A stretch of DNA of 64,000 nucleotides from Nostoc sp. 'Lobaria pulmonaria (5183) cyanobiont' (GCF_002949795.1 NZ_CP026692.1:372001-436000), one strand, 5' to 3'. Shown: positions 9,805 through 19,444, counted from the stretch's first letter. Program-made: numbers and translations. The notes: generated by a model not told the origin, from the letters alone.

Positions 9805-10367
9805 TGACTAAAATAGAGACTCAAGTCAAGCTAAAGCAACTTTGGGAGGGATTCCACTGGTTATTTTTTGTGGATGTCCAAGGGCTGATTATCTGTTTGC
9901 GACGCTTTGAGATCGAACTTGCAGCAGGTAATCTTTGCCAAGCTGAAGTGGAATTAGGAACGGCAACTAAGTTAATGTTAGCGTCTGGAGCAGCAATGGA
10001 ACTTGCTGGCAGCTTCAGTAGAAAGGAGTATGAGAATCAAATTATTCCAACTATGAAGCCTCCTCAAGTTGAATCGGAAAACTTTAGCGGATTAATGTCT
10101 TGGGATCATGCCTTGCTAATTAAAATTTTGAAAAGACTTAGTCCAGTTTTTCAGGCTCTACCTGTTGAACTCCATACTCAACACAGCCAGTTTGTAAATG
10201 CTTATGTTACATTATCGAGTGCTCATACAGCAGTTTGCACTCGATTTGGCGGTGATGAAAAAGGAAGTTTACGTTGTAACAAAAGTACGGCTGTAAGTAA
10301 ATTAAAGATATTCGCCCAAAATCGCCTAAAGCTTATTGATCCAAATCATAAAGTCACTGATGGGTGA
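9804..10367 (+). CDS. Hypothetical protein coupled to its upstream neighbour
   Basis: I do not firmly recognise this 187-residue protein. It has a helical pattern with several conserved-looking Trp/His segments (LWEGFHWLFFVD, SWDHALLIK, HTQHSQFVNAY), which could place ligands in a helical-bundle enzyme. It has no signal peptide. Its ATG overlaps the stop of the preceding gene (TAATG). The tight coupling and its place between the aminotransferase and the tyrosinase point to a role in the same pathway, either as a tailoring enzyme or a helper protein. Confidence 0.7.
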   Translation: MTKIETQVKLKQLWEGFHWLFFVDVQGLIICLRRFEIELAAGNLCQAEVELGTATKLMLASGAAMELAGSFSRKEYENQIIPTMKPPQVESENFSGLMSWDHALLIKILKRLSPVFQALPVELHTQHSQFVNAYVTLSSAHTAVCTRFGGDEKGSLRCNKSTAVSKLKIFAQNRLKLIDPNHKVTDG

Positions 10368-10613
10368 TATAGGTATCCTATTTGAGTTGTGAAAGTTGTT
10401 GTGTTAATTGTTCTTAGTTATTAGTCCATAGTCATTTGTTCTTTTCGAGAATAATTTAGGATTGCTTTAATTCCATCAAAATGAATTATTATAAAATGGC
10501 ACTTGCTGGGAGAGTTGCCTTGATACCGGATTTTAACCCATCACAAAGTTATTAACTTTAGCCTAACTAGCGGGTAATTAACTAACTGAAATTAAGATTT
10601 ACTAAAAATTGAT

Positions 10614-11870
10614 ATGAAAAAATTATTGACATTAAGAAAATTCTCATTAATTTATTTCATTGTTATGGTCGTTATCATAGCTGGGTCAGTAATTACAACC
10701 TCCATATATCGAAGTTATCCTTATACCTATACACCTCCGGCTATAAACTCACCTGTACCAGCACCCGTTTATCCTCAGTTCATTTCATCGGCTAACCTCT
10801 CTGTTCGTAAGAATGTTGTTGACCTCACATCAAAGGAAAAAGCCGTTTTTGTCAAAGCGGTTCATGCCCTAAAAAACACAATTCCACAAGGGAGTAAGCT
10901 CAGTATTTATGACCAATTAGTTTTAGAACACGTTCTCACAATGGGTTTTAGTTTATCTAGCGGAGCTAAAGGTTCAGCTAAAGTCAACCCAGCCCATGGG
11001 AAGCCTGCATTTCTGCCTTGGCATCGTCAATTTTTGCGGGTATTTGAACAAGCTTTACAAGCAATTGATCCCAGCGTAACTGTTCCTTACTGGGATTGGA
11101 CAGACCCCAAAGCACTTGAGATTATTCTTCAAGACGACTTTCTAGGATCGCGAGGACAAGGAGTGACTATTGAAATTCCAGGTGCGGGAACGTTCCAAGG
11201 AGGTTTAGTTTCCTCCGGTCCATTTGCTGAGTGGACATTGAATGAGAAAATTCATTTTGATCCCATTACTGGAAAGTCATTAGGTCCGAAACTCAAGCGA
11301 TTTACTAAATTACCACCTTGCGATAAATATCCTATACCTAAAGCGAAAGTAGAAAAACTCTTTGAGTTCGATAATTATGAAATTTTTAACGCTCTTTTAG
11401 AAGGAGCATTAAAGTTGGATGAGAAAAACAATTGGGTTGAGGGATGGGAACTTCACGCTTATATCCATTCACTTATTGGTGGTAGTCTTGTTGACAAGCT
11501 CGAACCAAACCGTGTACCCCAGCAAACTCAAATTTTAGGGACAATGGACAGTATTCCCAGTTCTCCCTACGATCCAATATTCTGGTTAAATCATGCTAAC
11601 GTAGACCGCCTTTGGGCTGAATGGCAAGATCGAGGACACACCAGTAGCCGTTTTTATCCATCTAAAGGTATGCCATTTGGACACAACTTGCACGACCTAA
11701 TGTGGCCTTGGGATAAGGGTTTGTCCATACCAGGAAATGTTGGCTCTGAAGATATCGCTTCTTTAGTGTCAAGTATCCAATCTAATGTAGTGGTCACGCC
11801 TATGGACGTTCTAGATTTCAGGAAACTGGGTTATACATACGATACAACTCGTCTAGTTCCAAAAACCTAA
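10614..11870 (+). CDS. Tyrosinase (type-3 copper oxidase) with N-terminal membrane anchor
   Basis: This 418-residue protein is a binuclear copper phenol oxidase, which hydroxylates phenols to catechols and oxidises these to o-quinones with O2. Copper site A has H106, H128 and H137, the latter two in HGKPAFLPWHR. Copper site B has H281 and H285 (HAYIHSL) and H327 in YDPIFWLNHANVDRLW. Residues 12-30 are a hydrophobic signal anchor or signal peptide followed by a Pro-rich linker, so the enzyme probably acts in the periplasm or at the membrane. No caddie protein is evident, although one of the two small upstream genes could serve. A 246-base AT-rich gap precedes it. In the cluster it could oxidise an aromatic residue such as a beta-hydroxytyrosine unit. 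Confidence 0.92.
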   Translation: MKKLLTLRKFSLIYFIVMVVIIAGSVITTSIYRSYPYTYTPPAINSPVPAPVYPQFISSANLSVRKNVVDLTSKEKAVFVKAVHALKNTIPQGSKLSIYDQLVLEHVLTMGFSLSSGAKGSAKVNPAHGKPAFLPWHRQFLRVFEQALQAIDPSVTVPYWDWTDPKALEIILQDDFLGSRGQGVTIEIPGAGTFQGGLVSSGPFAEWTLNEKIHFDPITGKSLGPKLKRFTKLPPCDKYPIPKAKVEKLFEFDNYEIFNALLEGALKLDEKNNWVEGWELHAYIHSLIGGSLVDKLEPNRVPQQTQILGTMDSIPSSPYDPIFWLNHANVDRLWAEWQDRGHTSSRFYPSKGMPFGHNLHDLMWPWDKGLSIPGNVGSEDIASLVSSIQSNVVVTPMDVLDFRKLGYTYDTTRLVPKT

Positions 11871-11914
11871 AACGACTTAAGTTATAGTTAATTTTTTTTA
11901 GTTGATCTGCAAAT

Positions 11915-12946
11915 ATGGAAATAAAACAGACTCATAAAACTCACCTTATAGATTGCCGTTTTTGCTCTTTGGTTTCTAAAGCTAACGGAGAAGACCCAAT
12001 TGGTACAGCAGGTACTTGCGACCATTGGCTGATCATGGAAACTCCACAACCTTGGCCGGAAGAAGTCTTTGAGGAAAATCCAACTATCCAATCATTGATA
12101 GGTTTATTCCAAGAGTTAGTTTTTCAGCATGGGATTAATTTAAAACCGATACTAATTGCTCCCGATCGCGAGTATTCTTATGCTGGTTTTACCCGTGTAT
12201 TATACTACTATCGCCCTGCAAGGCTGTTTTCTCAATTTGAGAAACAGGAATTTATTGTTCCAGAAAACAAAGCTGCTGCTCTAGTGACGGCAATATTCAA
12301 GCAGTTAATGGAACAACCCAATGATTTATCAGAATTTCAGCAATATCAACAACAAACAAGTCACATTCGCGAACTCATGGTTTGCACCCATACTCAAGTA
12401 GACCTCGCCTGTGGCAGATTTGGGACTCCTATATATCGACAATTACGGAAAAAATATGCTCCTGCTTCCAACGGAAAGTTAAGAGTCTGGCAAACAACTC
12501 ATTTTGGCGGTCATCAGTTTGCTCCTACCTTAATTGATTTACCTCAAGGATTATTGTGGGGACATCTAGAGCCAGATGTATTGGATTTACTGGTACAGCG
12601 AAATGCTTCAGTCTCTGGCTTGCGTCAATACTACCGAGGATGGACTGGTTTAAGTAAATTTGAGCAAATTGCCGAGGGCGAAATTTGGATAAAGTCTGGC
12701 TGGAGTTGGTTAGATTACTTGAAAGCAGGTAAAGTGCTAGCTATAGAAGAAGTAGCTGAAGGGCAGAATGCAAATTGGGCAGAAGTTCGGATTGATTTTG
12801 CTGCAACTGATGGTAATACAACAGGTGCGTATGAAGCCAGAATTGAAGTTTGTAGTGAGGTTATGAGTGCATACAACTCAGCAAAAGAAATGGAATTAGA
12901 AGCAGTAAAGCAGTATCATGTTAGCCGTTTTGTTAAGGTTGAGTAA
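11915..12946 (+). CDS. Sucrase/ferredoxin-like (thioredoxin-like [2Fe-2S]) protein
   Basis: The 343-residue protein matches the sucraseferredoxin-like family. It has FCSLVSK and CDHWLIMETPQPWP near the N-terminus, CTHTQVDLACGRFGTPIY, and the signature THFGGHQFAPTLIDLPQGLLWGHL. Members carry a thioredoxin-like Fe-S domain; their substrates are poorly known. Its position, 44 bases after the tyrosinase gene and four bases before the MATE gene, ties it to the cluster. It could supply electrons to the diiron hydroxylase, but that is inference. Confidence 0.85.
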   Translation: MEIKQTHKTHLIDCRFCSLVSKANGEDPIGTAGTCDHWLIMETPQPWPEEVFEENPTIQSLIGLFQELVFQHGINLKPILIAPDREYSYAGFTRVLYYYRPARLFSQFEKQEFIVPENKAAALVTAIFKQLMEQPNDLSEFQQYQQQTSHIRELMVCTHTQVDLACGRFGTPIYRQLRKKYAPASNGKLRVWQTTHFGGHQFAPTLIDLPQGLLWGHLEPDVLDLLVQRNASVSGLRQYYRGWTGLSKFEQIAEGEIWIKSGWSWLDYLKAGKVLAIEEVAEGQNANWAEVRIDFAATDGNTTGAYEARIEVCSEVMSAYNSAKEMELEAVKQYHVSRFVKVE

Positions 12947-12950
12947 TTAA

Positions 12951-14315
12951 ATGACTGCTCAAAAACAATCTAAAATTACAAACGAAATCCTTCAAGGCAA
13001 TCTAATTAAATTGATGTTTAAGTTATCAATTCCTAGTATTCTGGGAACACTGATGGTTAGTTTAAACTCTTTTATCGATGCTTTGTTTGCAGGAAGATTT
13101 CTTAATGAAACAGCTTTGGCTGGCATCTTACTTGCACTACCATTTACAAGTATAGTAGAAGGATTTGCTGCCTTGATTGGGGTAGGTTCTGCTTCTGTTC
13201 TCAGTCGAGCTATTGGGTCTGGAGATATTAAAACTCAATCTAAAATATTTGGCAACCTCATAATTATGAGTGTTGTAATTTCATTTTTTATTACAATTAT
13301 TGGCTATGTATTTGGTAAAGAATTAATTGCATTCATGGGAGGAAGTGGTCAAGTAGCTTTAGAAGGGACGAAATATTTGAAGACTTATATACTAGGTTCT
13401 GTTTTCTTCATTGGAGGAACAGCTTGTGGTGAAATCATAAGTTCAGAGGGACAAATTAGATTAACCACAATATCTATGTCGATTTTTGTAATCATTAACA
13501 TATTATTAAATTATATATTTCTTACTGTATTTCATTGGGGAACCTCAGGGATTGCCCTTGCCACAATTATTGCAATGGTTTTTTCTAGTATTGTGAACTT
13601 AGCTTATTTTATTTTTGGTAAAAGTTTTATATCAGTGAATCTTAAAAAATTAGCGATCGCAATAGATTTACTACCCGCAACATTGTCAGTAGGAATGTCA
13701 TCACTATTTGCTCCAGTTATGATGTTGGCTCAAGGGTTTGTAGTTTTTAATTCAATTTCTTACTATGGAACAAACAATGACATTGCTTTTTTTGGTGCAA
13801 CACAAAAAGTAACTTCATTAGTATTTATTCCTGTTGTCGGTTTTGCACAAGCATTACAACCAATAATTGGTATGAATTATGGGGCAAAAAATCATAGGAG
13901 GATCAAAAAAGCCTACTTAACTTTTGCAATTATTGGAACTATTTTATTACTATTAATTTGGCTACCTCTACAACTCTCTCCAAGGACATTTTTGGGTATA
14001 ATTCTACCAAGTGTTAATTTTACAGAAGATGATATCTTCAATTTTAGACTTCTCAGCATATTAGCACCAGTATGGCCTTTAGCATCCTTTAGTAATACTC
14101 TTTTTCAATCTATAGGTAAAGGTAAAACTATATTAGTAGTTCTTTTATTAAGAACTATATGTTTATATGTACCAATGGTGTTATTTTATTCAAGGATATA
14201 TGGATTAAAAGGTATATATTATGGAATGCTTTTTGCAGATGTAATATTTATGTTTATTGTGTTTATTCTAACTGTTTTAGAATTCCAGTCTTTAAGTAAA
14301 CTAAAAGTTGAATAA
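12951..14315 (+). CDS. MATE-family efflux transporter
   Basis: The 454-residue protein has about 12 hydrophobic segments and the MATE layout: IPSILGTLMVSLNSFIDALFAGR near the start and a repeated half beginning near residue 235 (LLPATLSVGMSSLFAP), with QGFVVFNS and QPIIGMNYGA typical of the NorM/DinF group. It would export a small, often cationic compound using a Na+ or H+ gradient. It starts four bases after the ferredoxin-like gene, so it is probably the exporter of the cluster product. The coding sequence is richer in A and T than the NRPS. Confidence 0.92.
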   Translation: MTAQKQSKITNEILQGNLIKLMFKLSIPSILGTLMVSLNSFIDALFAGRFLNETALAGILLALPFTSIVEGFAALIGVGSASVLSRAIGSGDIKTQSKIFGNLIIMSVVISFFITIIGYVFGKELIAFMGGSGQVALEGTKYLKTYILGSVFFIGGTACGEIISSEGQIRLTTISMSIFVIINILLNYIFLTVFHWGTSGIALATIIAMVFSSIVNLAYFIFGKSFISVNLKKLAIAIDLLPATLSVGMSSLFAPVMMLAQGFVVFNSISYYGTNNDIAFFGATQKVTSLVFIPVVGFAQALQPIIGMNYGAKNHRRIKKAYLTFAIIGTILLLLIWLPLQLSPRTFLGIILPSVNFTEDDIFNFRLLSILAPVWPLASFSNTLFQSIGKGKTILVVLLLRTICLYVPMVLFYSRIYGLKGIYYGMLFADVIFMFIVFILTVLEFQSLSKLKVE

Positions 14316-14403
14316 TACAAATTATAAGTTATCTAAAAATAGTTTCGTAGGTTTTAAAGTTTTTTTAACTCAAAAAAAGTAAAAGAGATATTAAATCAAG
14401 CTT

Positions 14404-14790
14404 ATGCATTATTGTTCAAAGAGATTTATAAAGTTTCTGATAGTAGGGGGAATCAATACACTTTTTGGTTACTCGATATTTGTTATGTTAATTTTATTAA
14501 ACTTTCGCTATGAAATGGCAGTATTAATATCAACTACGTGTGGAGTATTATTTAATTTTAAAACTACAGGAACTTTCGTTTTCAAAAACAAAAATAACAA
14601 ATTAATTTTTAAGTTTATACTAGTCTATATTATCATATACTTACTACAATTATTTTTGCTAAAACAATTATTAGCTTACAAAATTAATCTTTTTGTAGCA
14701 GAAGCTTTAATTCTATTTCCTCTTGCTTTAGTCTCATATACATTAAATAAAATATTTGTTTTCCCAAAATATAAACAAATAAAAATGTAA
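14404..14790 (+). CDS. GtrA family membrane protein (lipid-linked sugar flippase)
   Basis: The 128-residue protein consists of four membrane helices with the GtrA signature FIKFLIVGGINTLFGYSIF at the start. Known GtrA proteins flip a polyprenyl-phosphate-linked sugar to the outer face of the membrane. The next gene is a GtrB-type glycosyltransferase and a GT-C enzyme follows at 19445, so the parts of a GtrABC-like system are present. The gene is very A+T rich. Confidence 0.85.
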   Translation: MHYCSKRFIKFLIVGGINTLFGYSIFVMLILLNFRYEMAVLISTTCGVLFNFKTTGTFVFKNKNNKLIFKFILVYIIIYLLQLFLLKQLLAYKINLFVAEALILFPLALVSYTLNKIFVFPKYKQIKM

Positions 14791-14826
14791 ATTATCCAGA
14801 TACTATCTGCAAAAATTAAAAATTAC

Positions 14827-14831
14827 GGAGG
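14827..14831 (+). promoter_or_regulatory. Shine-Dalgarno GGAGG that fixes a TTG start
   Basis: A full GGAGG lies eight bases before the TTG at 14840. No ATG follows before the conserved N-terminus of the glycosyltransferase (AYISVVIPVY), so this site decides the TTG start. Confidence 0.7.
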
Positions 14832-14839
14832 ACTTAACA

Positions 14840-15811
14840 TTGGCTTATATTTCTGTTGTCATTCCTGTCTATAAAGCTGAAGGTTGTTTACATGAGCTTT
14901 ATCAAAGATTAAAAGCCTCTATTGAAATTATTTCTGAAGACTTTGAGATAATTTTAGTTGAGGATTGTGGAGGCGATCGCTCCTGGGAAATCATACTAGA
15001 ATTAGCTAATAAAGATCCACGAATTAAAGGGATTCAATTTAGTCGTAACTTTGGTGAGCAATATGGTATTACAGCTGGCTTAGATCACTGTAATGCAGAG
15101 TGGGTTGTAATTATGGACTGTGACTTGCAGGATCGTCCTGAAGAAATTCCTCGTTTATACGCTAAAGCACAAGAAGGCTATGATATAGTATTAGCTAAGA
15201 GAGGTAAGCGAAAAGACCCTATTCTGAAGCGCCTTACTTCCTCGCTATTTTATAAAGTTTTCAACTATCTAGCAGATATTAATTACGATGGACAAGTTAA
15301 CAACTTTCGTATTGTTTCTAGGAAAGTTGTAGACAGTTTTCGTGTCTTGCGTGAACAACTAAGATTTTTTAGTCTTTTGGTACAGTGGATTGGTTTTCCT
15401 ACTGCTAGTATTGACGTTCAACATGGTAGTCGGTTCGCCGGAAAAAGTACATACACCTTTAAGAAATTGTGGAAAATGGGAAGCGAAACTTTAGTTGCTT
15501 ATTCTGATAAACCTCTGCGATTATCAATCAAGCTGGGTTTCTTAATATCTTTCCTAGCTTTTCTATATGGCACTTATACTTTTATTGATGCCTTACTTTA
15601 CGGAACAACCGTTACAGGCTGGACTAGCGTGATTGTTTCTTTGTATTTTCTCTGTGGAATTATTATTGCTTTTTTAGGAATCATTGGTCTTTACTTAGGT
15701 AAAACTTTTGATGAGACAAAAAAAAGACCACTTTATATCATTAGACAATATTCGGATAGTAAGGACAGCAGTGCATCAAGGTTATATTTAAGTAACCGTT
15801 CAGGGAGGTAA
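14840..15811 (+). CDS. GtrB/DPM1-type glycosyltransferase (GT2) with two C-terminal membrane helices
   Basis: The 323-residue protein begins with the GT2 fold (ISVVIPVYKAE) and has the metal-binding DCDLQDRPEE motif near residue 93. Two hydrophobic helices occupy about 232-260 and 270-295, as in GtrB and ArnC-type enzymes. Such enzymes move a nucleotide-activated sugar onto undecaprenyl phosphate. It starts with TTG behind a strong GGAGG site. The neighbouring RmlA, FdtA-like and FdtB-like genes suggest the sugar donor is a dTDP-aminodeoxyhexose. Confidence 0.9.
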   Translation: MAYISVVIPVYKAEGCLHELYQRLKASIEIISEDFEIILVEDCGGDRSWEIILELANKDPRIKGIQFSRNFGEQYGITAGLDHCNAEWVVIMDCDLQDRPEEIPRLYAKAQEGYDIVLAKRGKRKDPILKRLTSSLFYKVFNYLADINYDGQVNNFRIVSRKVVDSFRVLREQLRFFSLLVQWIGFPTASIDVQHGSRFAGKSTYTFKKLWKMGSETLVAYSDKPLRLSIKLGFLISFLAFLYGTYTFIDALLYGTTVTGWTSVIVSLYFLCGIIIAFLGIIGLYLGKTFDETKKRPLYIIRQYSDSKDSSASRLYLSNRSGR

Positions 15812-15818
15812 CGAGACA

Positions 15819-16262
15819 ATGAAAGTTACAGGCGATTTGAAAGAAAATCAGACTAGCATTCAGCAATATCAATTAATTGATTTGCCAAAGATTACTGATC
15901 CTCGTGGCAATTTGACTTTTATTGAAGCGAATAGACATATCCCTTTTGAGATAAAAAGAGTTTTTTACCTTTATGATGTGCCTATTAGCGAAGAAAGAGC
16001 CGGACATGCTCATCGCGAGTTACAGCAATTTGTAGTGGCAATATCAGGTAGCTTCGATGTAAAAATTAATGACGGTTATCAAGAGAAAAAATATCACATG
16101 AATTGCTCACACTCTGGTCTTTATTTCGGCTCGATGATCTGGTGTGAAATTAATAATTTTTCGTCGGAAGCGGTCTGTATGGTTTTGGCATCAGATTTTT
16201 ATGACGAATCTGATTATTATCGCAACTACAAAGATTTTGTTAATGCTATAAAAGGCAGCTAA
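15819..16262 (+). CDS. FdtA/WxcM-type dTDP-4-keto-6-deoxyhexose 3,4-ketoisomerase
   Basis: The 147-residue protein is a small cupin of the FdtA/QdtA family. It shows [11 protein letters not shown], the segment [19 protein letters not shown] with the conserved histidines, and [13 protein letters not shown] near the end. FdtA and its relatives shift the keto group of dTDP-4-keto-6-deoxyglucose from C4 to C3. It starts seven bases after the glycosyltransferase gene and its stop shares a base with the start of the transaminase gene, as expected for consecutive steps. Whether it gives the galacto (FdtA) or gluco (QdtA) product cannot be told by eye. Confidence 0.88.
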   Translation: MKVTGDLKENQTSIQQYQLIDLPKITDPRGNLTFIEANRHIPFEIKRVFYLYDVPISEERAGHAHRELQQFVVAISGSFDVKINDGYQEKKYHMNCSHSGLYFGSMIWCEINNFSSEAVCMVLASDFYDESDYYRNYKDFVNAIKGS

Positions 16263-17371
16263 TGAAAATATCGTTTCTTGATTTAAAGGCATCTTGTTTA
16301 GAAATAAGACAAGAATTAGATGAAGCCTATAGAAAATTTATCGAGTCTGGCTGGTACATTCTTGGGCAAGAGTTAGAAGCTTTTGAAGCAGAATTCGCCT
16401 CTTATTGTAATGTCCAGCACTGCATTGGTGTCGGAAACGGTTTGGATGCACTACATCTGATATTAAGAGCAATGAATATTGGCTTAGGTGATGAAGTAAT
16501 TGTTCCAGCCAACACTTACATTGCGACTTGGCTAGCAATTTCTCATGCAGGAGCTACACCAGTTCCTGTTGAACCTAATGAAAAAACTTACAATATAGAA
16601 CCAAAGAATATTGAAGTAGCAATTACTTCTAAAACAAAAGCAATTCTAGCAGTTCATCTTTACGGTCAACCTGCTGATATGGATTCGATTAACGAGATTG
16701 CTGCACGATATGAACTTAAGGTAATTGAAGATGCTGCACAAGCTCATGGCGCACGTTACAAAGGGAGAAGAGTTGGTAGTTTAGGAGATGCAGCGGGCTT
16801 TAGTTTTTATCCAACTAAGAATCTAGGAGCATTAGGAGATGGTGGAGCAGTAACAACAAATGATGGTGAACTAGCAGATAAAATTAACCTGCTGCGAAAC
16901 TATGGTTCTCATGTTAAATATTTGAATGAAATTAAAGGTTTTAACAGCAGGCTTGATGAATTACAAGCGGCATTTTTAAGAGTGAAGTTAGCAAAACTGG
17001 ATAAGTGGAATGCTCATCGGGAGGAATTAGCAAAGTATTACATAGACAAACTGACTGACATTACTGAATTAATGGTTCCTTTTGTACCTACTTGGGCAGA
17101 GCCAGTGTGGCACTTGTTTGTAGTGCGCCATCCCAAGCGGGATATTCTCAAGCAGCATTTAAAAATATGCGGAATTGATTCACTGATTCACTACCCTATT
17201 CCTCCTCATTTATCAGATGCTTACGCAGAAAATCAATGGGGAATAGGTAGTTTTCCGATCACAGAACAGATGTCTCAAGAGGTACTAAGTTTACCAATTA
17301 GTCCTCATATAACGCACAAAACGATTAATAATGTTGCGGAGGTTTTACAAGTGTATACCAAAACGGGATGA
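16262..17371 (+). CDS. DegT/DnrJ/EryC1 sugar aminotransferase, FdtB-like
   Basis: The 369-residue PLP enzyme has the sugar aminotransferase signatures [26 protein letters not shown] and the PLP lysine K186 in [16 protein letters not shown]. FdtB/QdtB enzymes aminate C3 of the dTDP-3-keto-6-deoxyhexose made by FdtA/QdtA, giving dTDP-3-amino-3,6-dideoxyhexose. Its ATG overlaps the isomerase stop codon. An N-acetyltransferase (FdtC) is not seen nearby, so the sugar may stay as the free amine, or the gene may be elsewhere. Confidence 0.9.
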   Translation: MKISFLDLKASCLEIRQELDEAYRKFIESGWYILGQELEAFEAEFASYCNVQHCIGVGNGLDALHLILRAMNIGLGDEVIVPANTYIATWLAISHAGATPVPVEPNEKTYNIEPKNIEVAITSKTKAILAVHLYGQPADMDSINEIAARYELKVIEDAAQAHGARYKGRRVGSLGDAAGFSFYPTKNLGALGDGGAVTTNDGELADKINLLRNYGSHVKYLNEIKGFNSRLDELQAAFLRVKLAKLDKWNAHREELAKYYIDKLTDITELMVPFVPTWAEPVWHLFVVRHPKRDILKQHLKICGIDSLIHYPIPPHLSDAYAENQWGIGSFPITEQMSQEVLSLPISPHITHKTINNVAEVLQVYTKTG

Positions 17372-17417
17372 AACAGAACTATGAGAAGCGATATTTTTAG
17401 TCTATGAGGATTGTAAA

Positions 17418-18338
17418 ATGAAGGGCATCATTTTAGCTGGTGGCTCTGGTACACGTCTTTATCCTTTAACTTATGTTGTCAGTAAACAATTAATGTGTGT
17501 TTACGACAAACCAATGATTTACTATCCTTTGTCGGTATTAATGTTGGCTGGAATTCGAGAGATTTTGATTATTTCTAGTCCTACAGATTTGCCTCTTTTT
17601 CAGCAACTTCTTAAGGATGGTAGTCAATGGGGCCTCAAGTTTAATTATGTTGAGCAAGCTAAACCAGAAGGTTTAGCTCAAGCCTTTATATTGGGCAAAG
17701 ATTTTATTGACAATGAACCAGTATGCTTGATTTTGGGAGACAACATCTTTTATGGAGACGGTTTAACTGAAATACTTACTCGCGCTGCCACTCTTTGTCA
17801 AGGAGGGTTAGTGTTCGGTTATAAGGTAAAAGAACCTCAAAACTACGGCGTGATTGAATTTGATGCCTACGGACAAGCAATTAGTATTGAGGAGAAACCA
17901 ATAATTCCTAAATCCAAATATGCTATACCTGGGATCTACTTTTATGATTCCCAAGTTACTAAAATTGCTGCTAGTCTCAAGCCTTCCCCTCGAAATGAGT
18001 TAGAAATTACTGATTTGAATTTAGTTTACCTTCGTCGAGGTCAACTGCAAGTGGAAATACTGGGTCGAGGATATGCTTGGCTAGACACTGGTACACACGA
18101 ATCATTGCATCAGGCGGCCAACTTTATCCAGATCCTAGAACAACGACAGGGATTCAAAATAGCTTGTGTTGAAGAGATTGCATATCGCAAAGGATATATT
18201 GACTCAGTTCAGGTTGGTAACATAGCTGAATCTATGGCTAAAAGTAGCTATGGTCATTACTTGATGCAAATTTTAGATGATGAGACTGACTCTAATTTCA
18301 GAAAAAAGAGTATAAAACAAGAGCAATTAGTGTTTTAG
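17418..18338 (+). CDS. rmlA: Glucose-1-phosphate thymidylyltransferase
   Basis: The 306-residue protein carries the RmlA nucleotide-binding motif [11 protein letters not shown] at residues 8-18, with [18 protein letters not shown], then GDNIFYG, EEKP and [10 protein letters not shown]. It makes dTDP-glucose, the first step toward the dTDP-deoxy sugars. GAGGA precedes the ATG at a normal distance. The next enzyme, RmlB (4,6-dehydratase), is not in the window, so the pathway must draw on a copy elsewhere. Confidence 0.93.
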   Translation: MKGIILAGGSGTRLYPLTYVVSKQLMCVYDKPMIYYPLSVLMLAGIREILIISSPTDLPLFQQLLKDGSQWGLKFNYVEQAKPEGLAQAFILGKDFIDNEPVCLILGDNIFYGDGLTEILTRAATLCQGGLVFGYKVKEPQNYGVIEFDAYGQAISIEEKPIIPKSKYAIPGIYFYDSQVTKIAASLKPSPRNELEITDLNLVYLRRGQLQVEILGRGYAWLDTGTHESLHQAANFIQILEQRQGFKIACVEEIAYRKGYIDSVQVGNIAESMAKSSYGHYLMQILDDETDSNFRKKSIKQEQLVF

Positions 18339-18415
18339 AGCAAAAATTTTCTGAGGCTAGACGAACGTGGCTTTTTTTGAAAGTTATAACGAAAGAGCTT
18401 TTTTGGACAAAGTAG

Positions 18416-18580
18416 GAATATCATATCGCGTTTAATATTGGTGGAGGATTAAATAACAAACTTTACCTCTATGAAGCAACTCAACTTTGTCAAGAAATTA
18501 GCGGAAATAAAATTTCTATTACTCCTGTTTTTGAAACTCGCGTTGGCGATGTCCCAATTTTTATTAGACAACATCTTTTT
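18416..18580 (+). pseudogene. C-terminal remnant of a nucleotide-sugar epimerase (CDP-paratose 2-epimerase type)
   Basis: Reading from 18428, the translation gives FNIGGGLNNKLYLYEATQLC, then a segment ending ETRVGDVPIFI. This is the C-terminal pattern of NAD-dependent CDP-tyvelose/paratose 2-epimerases (N-GGG, L-E-LC, R-GD). The frame opens after a TAG at 18413 and has no ATG, GTG or TTG. It then runs straight into the methyltransferase that starts at 18581. It therefore looks like the tail of a deleted sugar epimerase gene, the junction lying about 18560-18580. Confidence 0.6.
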
Positions 18581-19342
18581 ATGATTAAAAACGAGATCGA
18601 ATACCAAAAGATGGCCGAAGTAGAGGAAACTCTGTGGTGGTATCGAGCGCTCCATGAATTAGTACTCGCTACACTTTTGAAGTTATCGAACGATAGAGCA
18701 TTTACCATTCTCGATGCAGGTGCAGGAACGGGAGGACTGCTCAGCTTTCTAAAGCAGCATGGATACTATCAGCTTCGTGGATTTGATATATCTCCCTATG
18801 CTATCGACTATGCGCGAAGGAAGGGTATCTCGCTTGAGCTTAGTAGCCTACAAGAGATGTCACAACGAATTACGCCTCAATCTATCGACTGTATTATCTG
18901 TAATGATGTGCTCTGCTATCTGTCTCTAACCGAGCGAGAAGATGTTGCTCGTCAGTTTTACAACGCACTAACTCCAGACGGATATGTACTTTGCAATCTT
19001 CCTTCAGGGCAGGCATTTCGTGGCATTCATGATATAAGTGTTGGCATCTTATCGAGAGTAAATCAAAACGACATTCCTACGTTTTTCCCCTCTCATCTGT
19101 TCTCAATACATACAACCTTTTTTTGGCCATTTCTCCTTTCTCCGCTCATTTATATTGTTCGGGTTGCACAACGTATTCGACTGCGATATGGAACAAAGAC
19201 GATATCCTCTGATGTTTCATTACCCCATCTCGTTATTAACGAAATTTTATATCGATTAACAGCGTTTGAAAACAGATTTTTCTCATACAAGCCTTTTGGA
19301 AGCTCTCTATTTATTGTGGCTCAGAAACGTCTGTTATCGTAA
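18581..19342 (+). CDS. Class I SAM-dependent methyltransferase (Methyltransf_23 type)
   Basis: The 253-residue protein starts with a segment usual for this family (YQKMAEVEETLWWYRALH). Motif I is ILDAGAGTGGLLSFL at about residues 45-59, with IICNDVLCYL as motif IV/V. Methyltransferases of this type occur in polysaccharide and sugar-modification loci. No ribosome site is clear because the upstream sequence is the remnant of another gene joined in frame. Its position between the sugar nucleotide genes and the GT-C enzyme suggests it methylates the sugar or its acceptor. Confidence 0.82.
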   Translation: MIKNEIEYQKMAEVEETLWWYRALHELVLATLLKLSNDRAFTILDAGAGTGGLLSFLKQHGYYQLRGFDISPYAIDYARRKGISLELSSLQEMSQRITPQSIDCIICNDVLCYLSLTEREDVARQFYNALTPDGYVLCNLPSGQAFRGIHDISVGILSRVNQNDIPTFFPSHLFSIHTTFFWPFLLSPLIYIVRVAQRIRLRYGTKTISSDVSLPHLVINEILYRLTAFENRFFSYKPFGSSLFIVAQKRLLS

Positions 19343-19444
19343 AAGATAACCATAATCAGTAGACTGAAAAGACCTTTACCAATAATAAAATATCTAGCCG
19401 TCGCTTTCGTCCTCAAGGCATTATTTTTATGAAGGGAATCGAAG

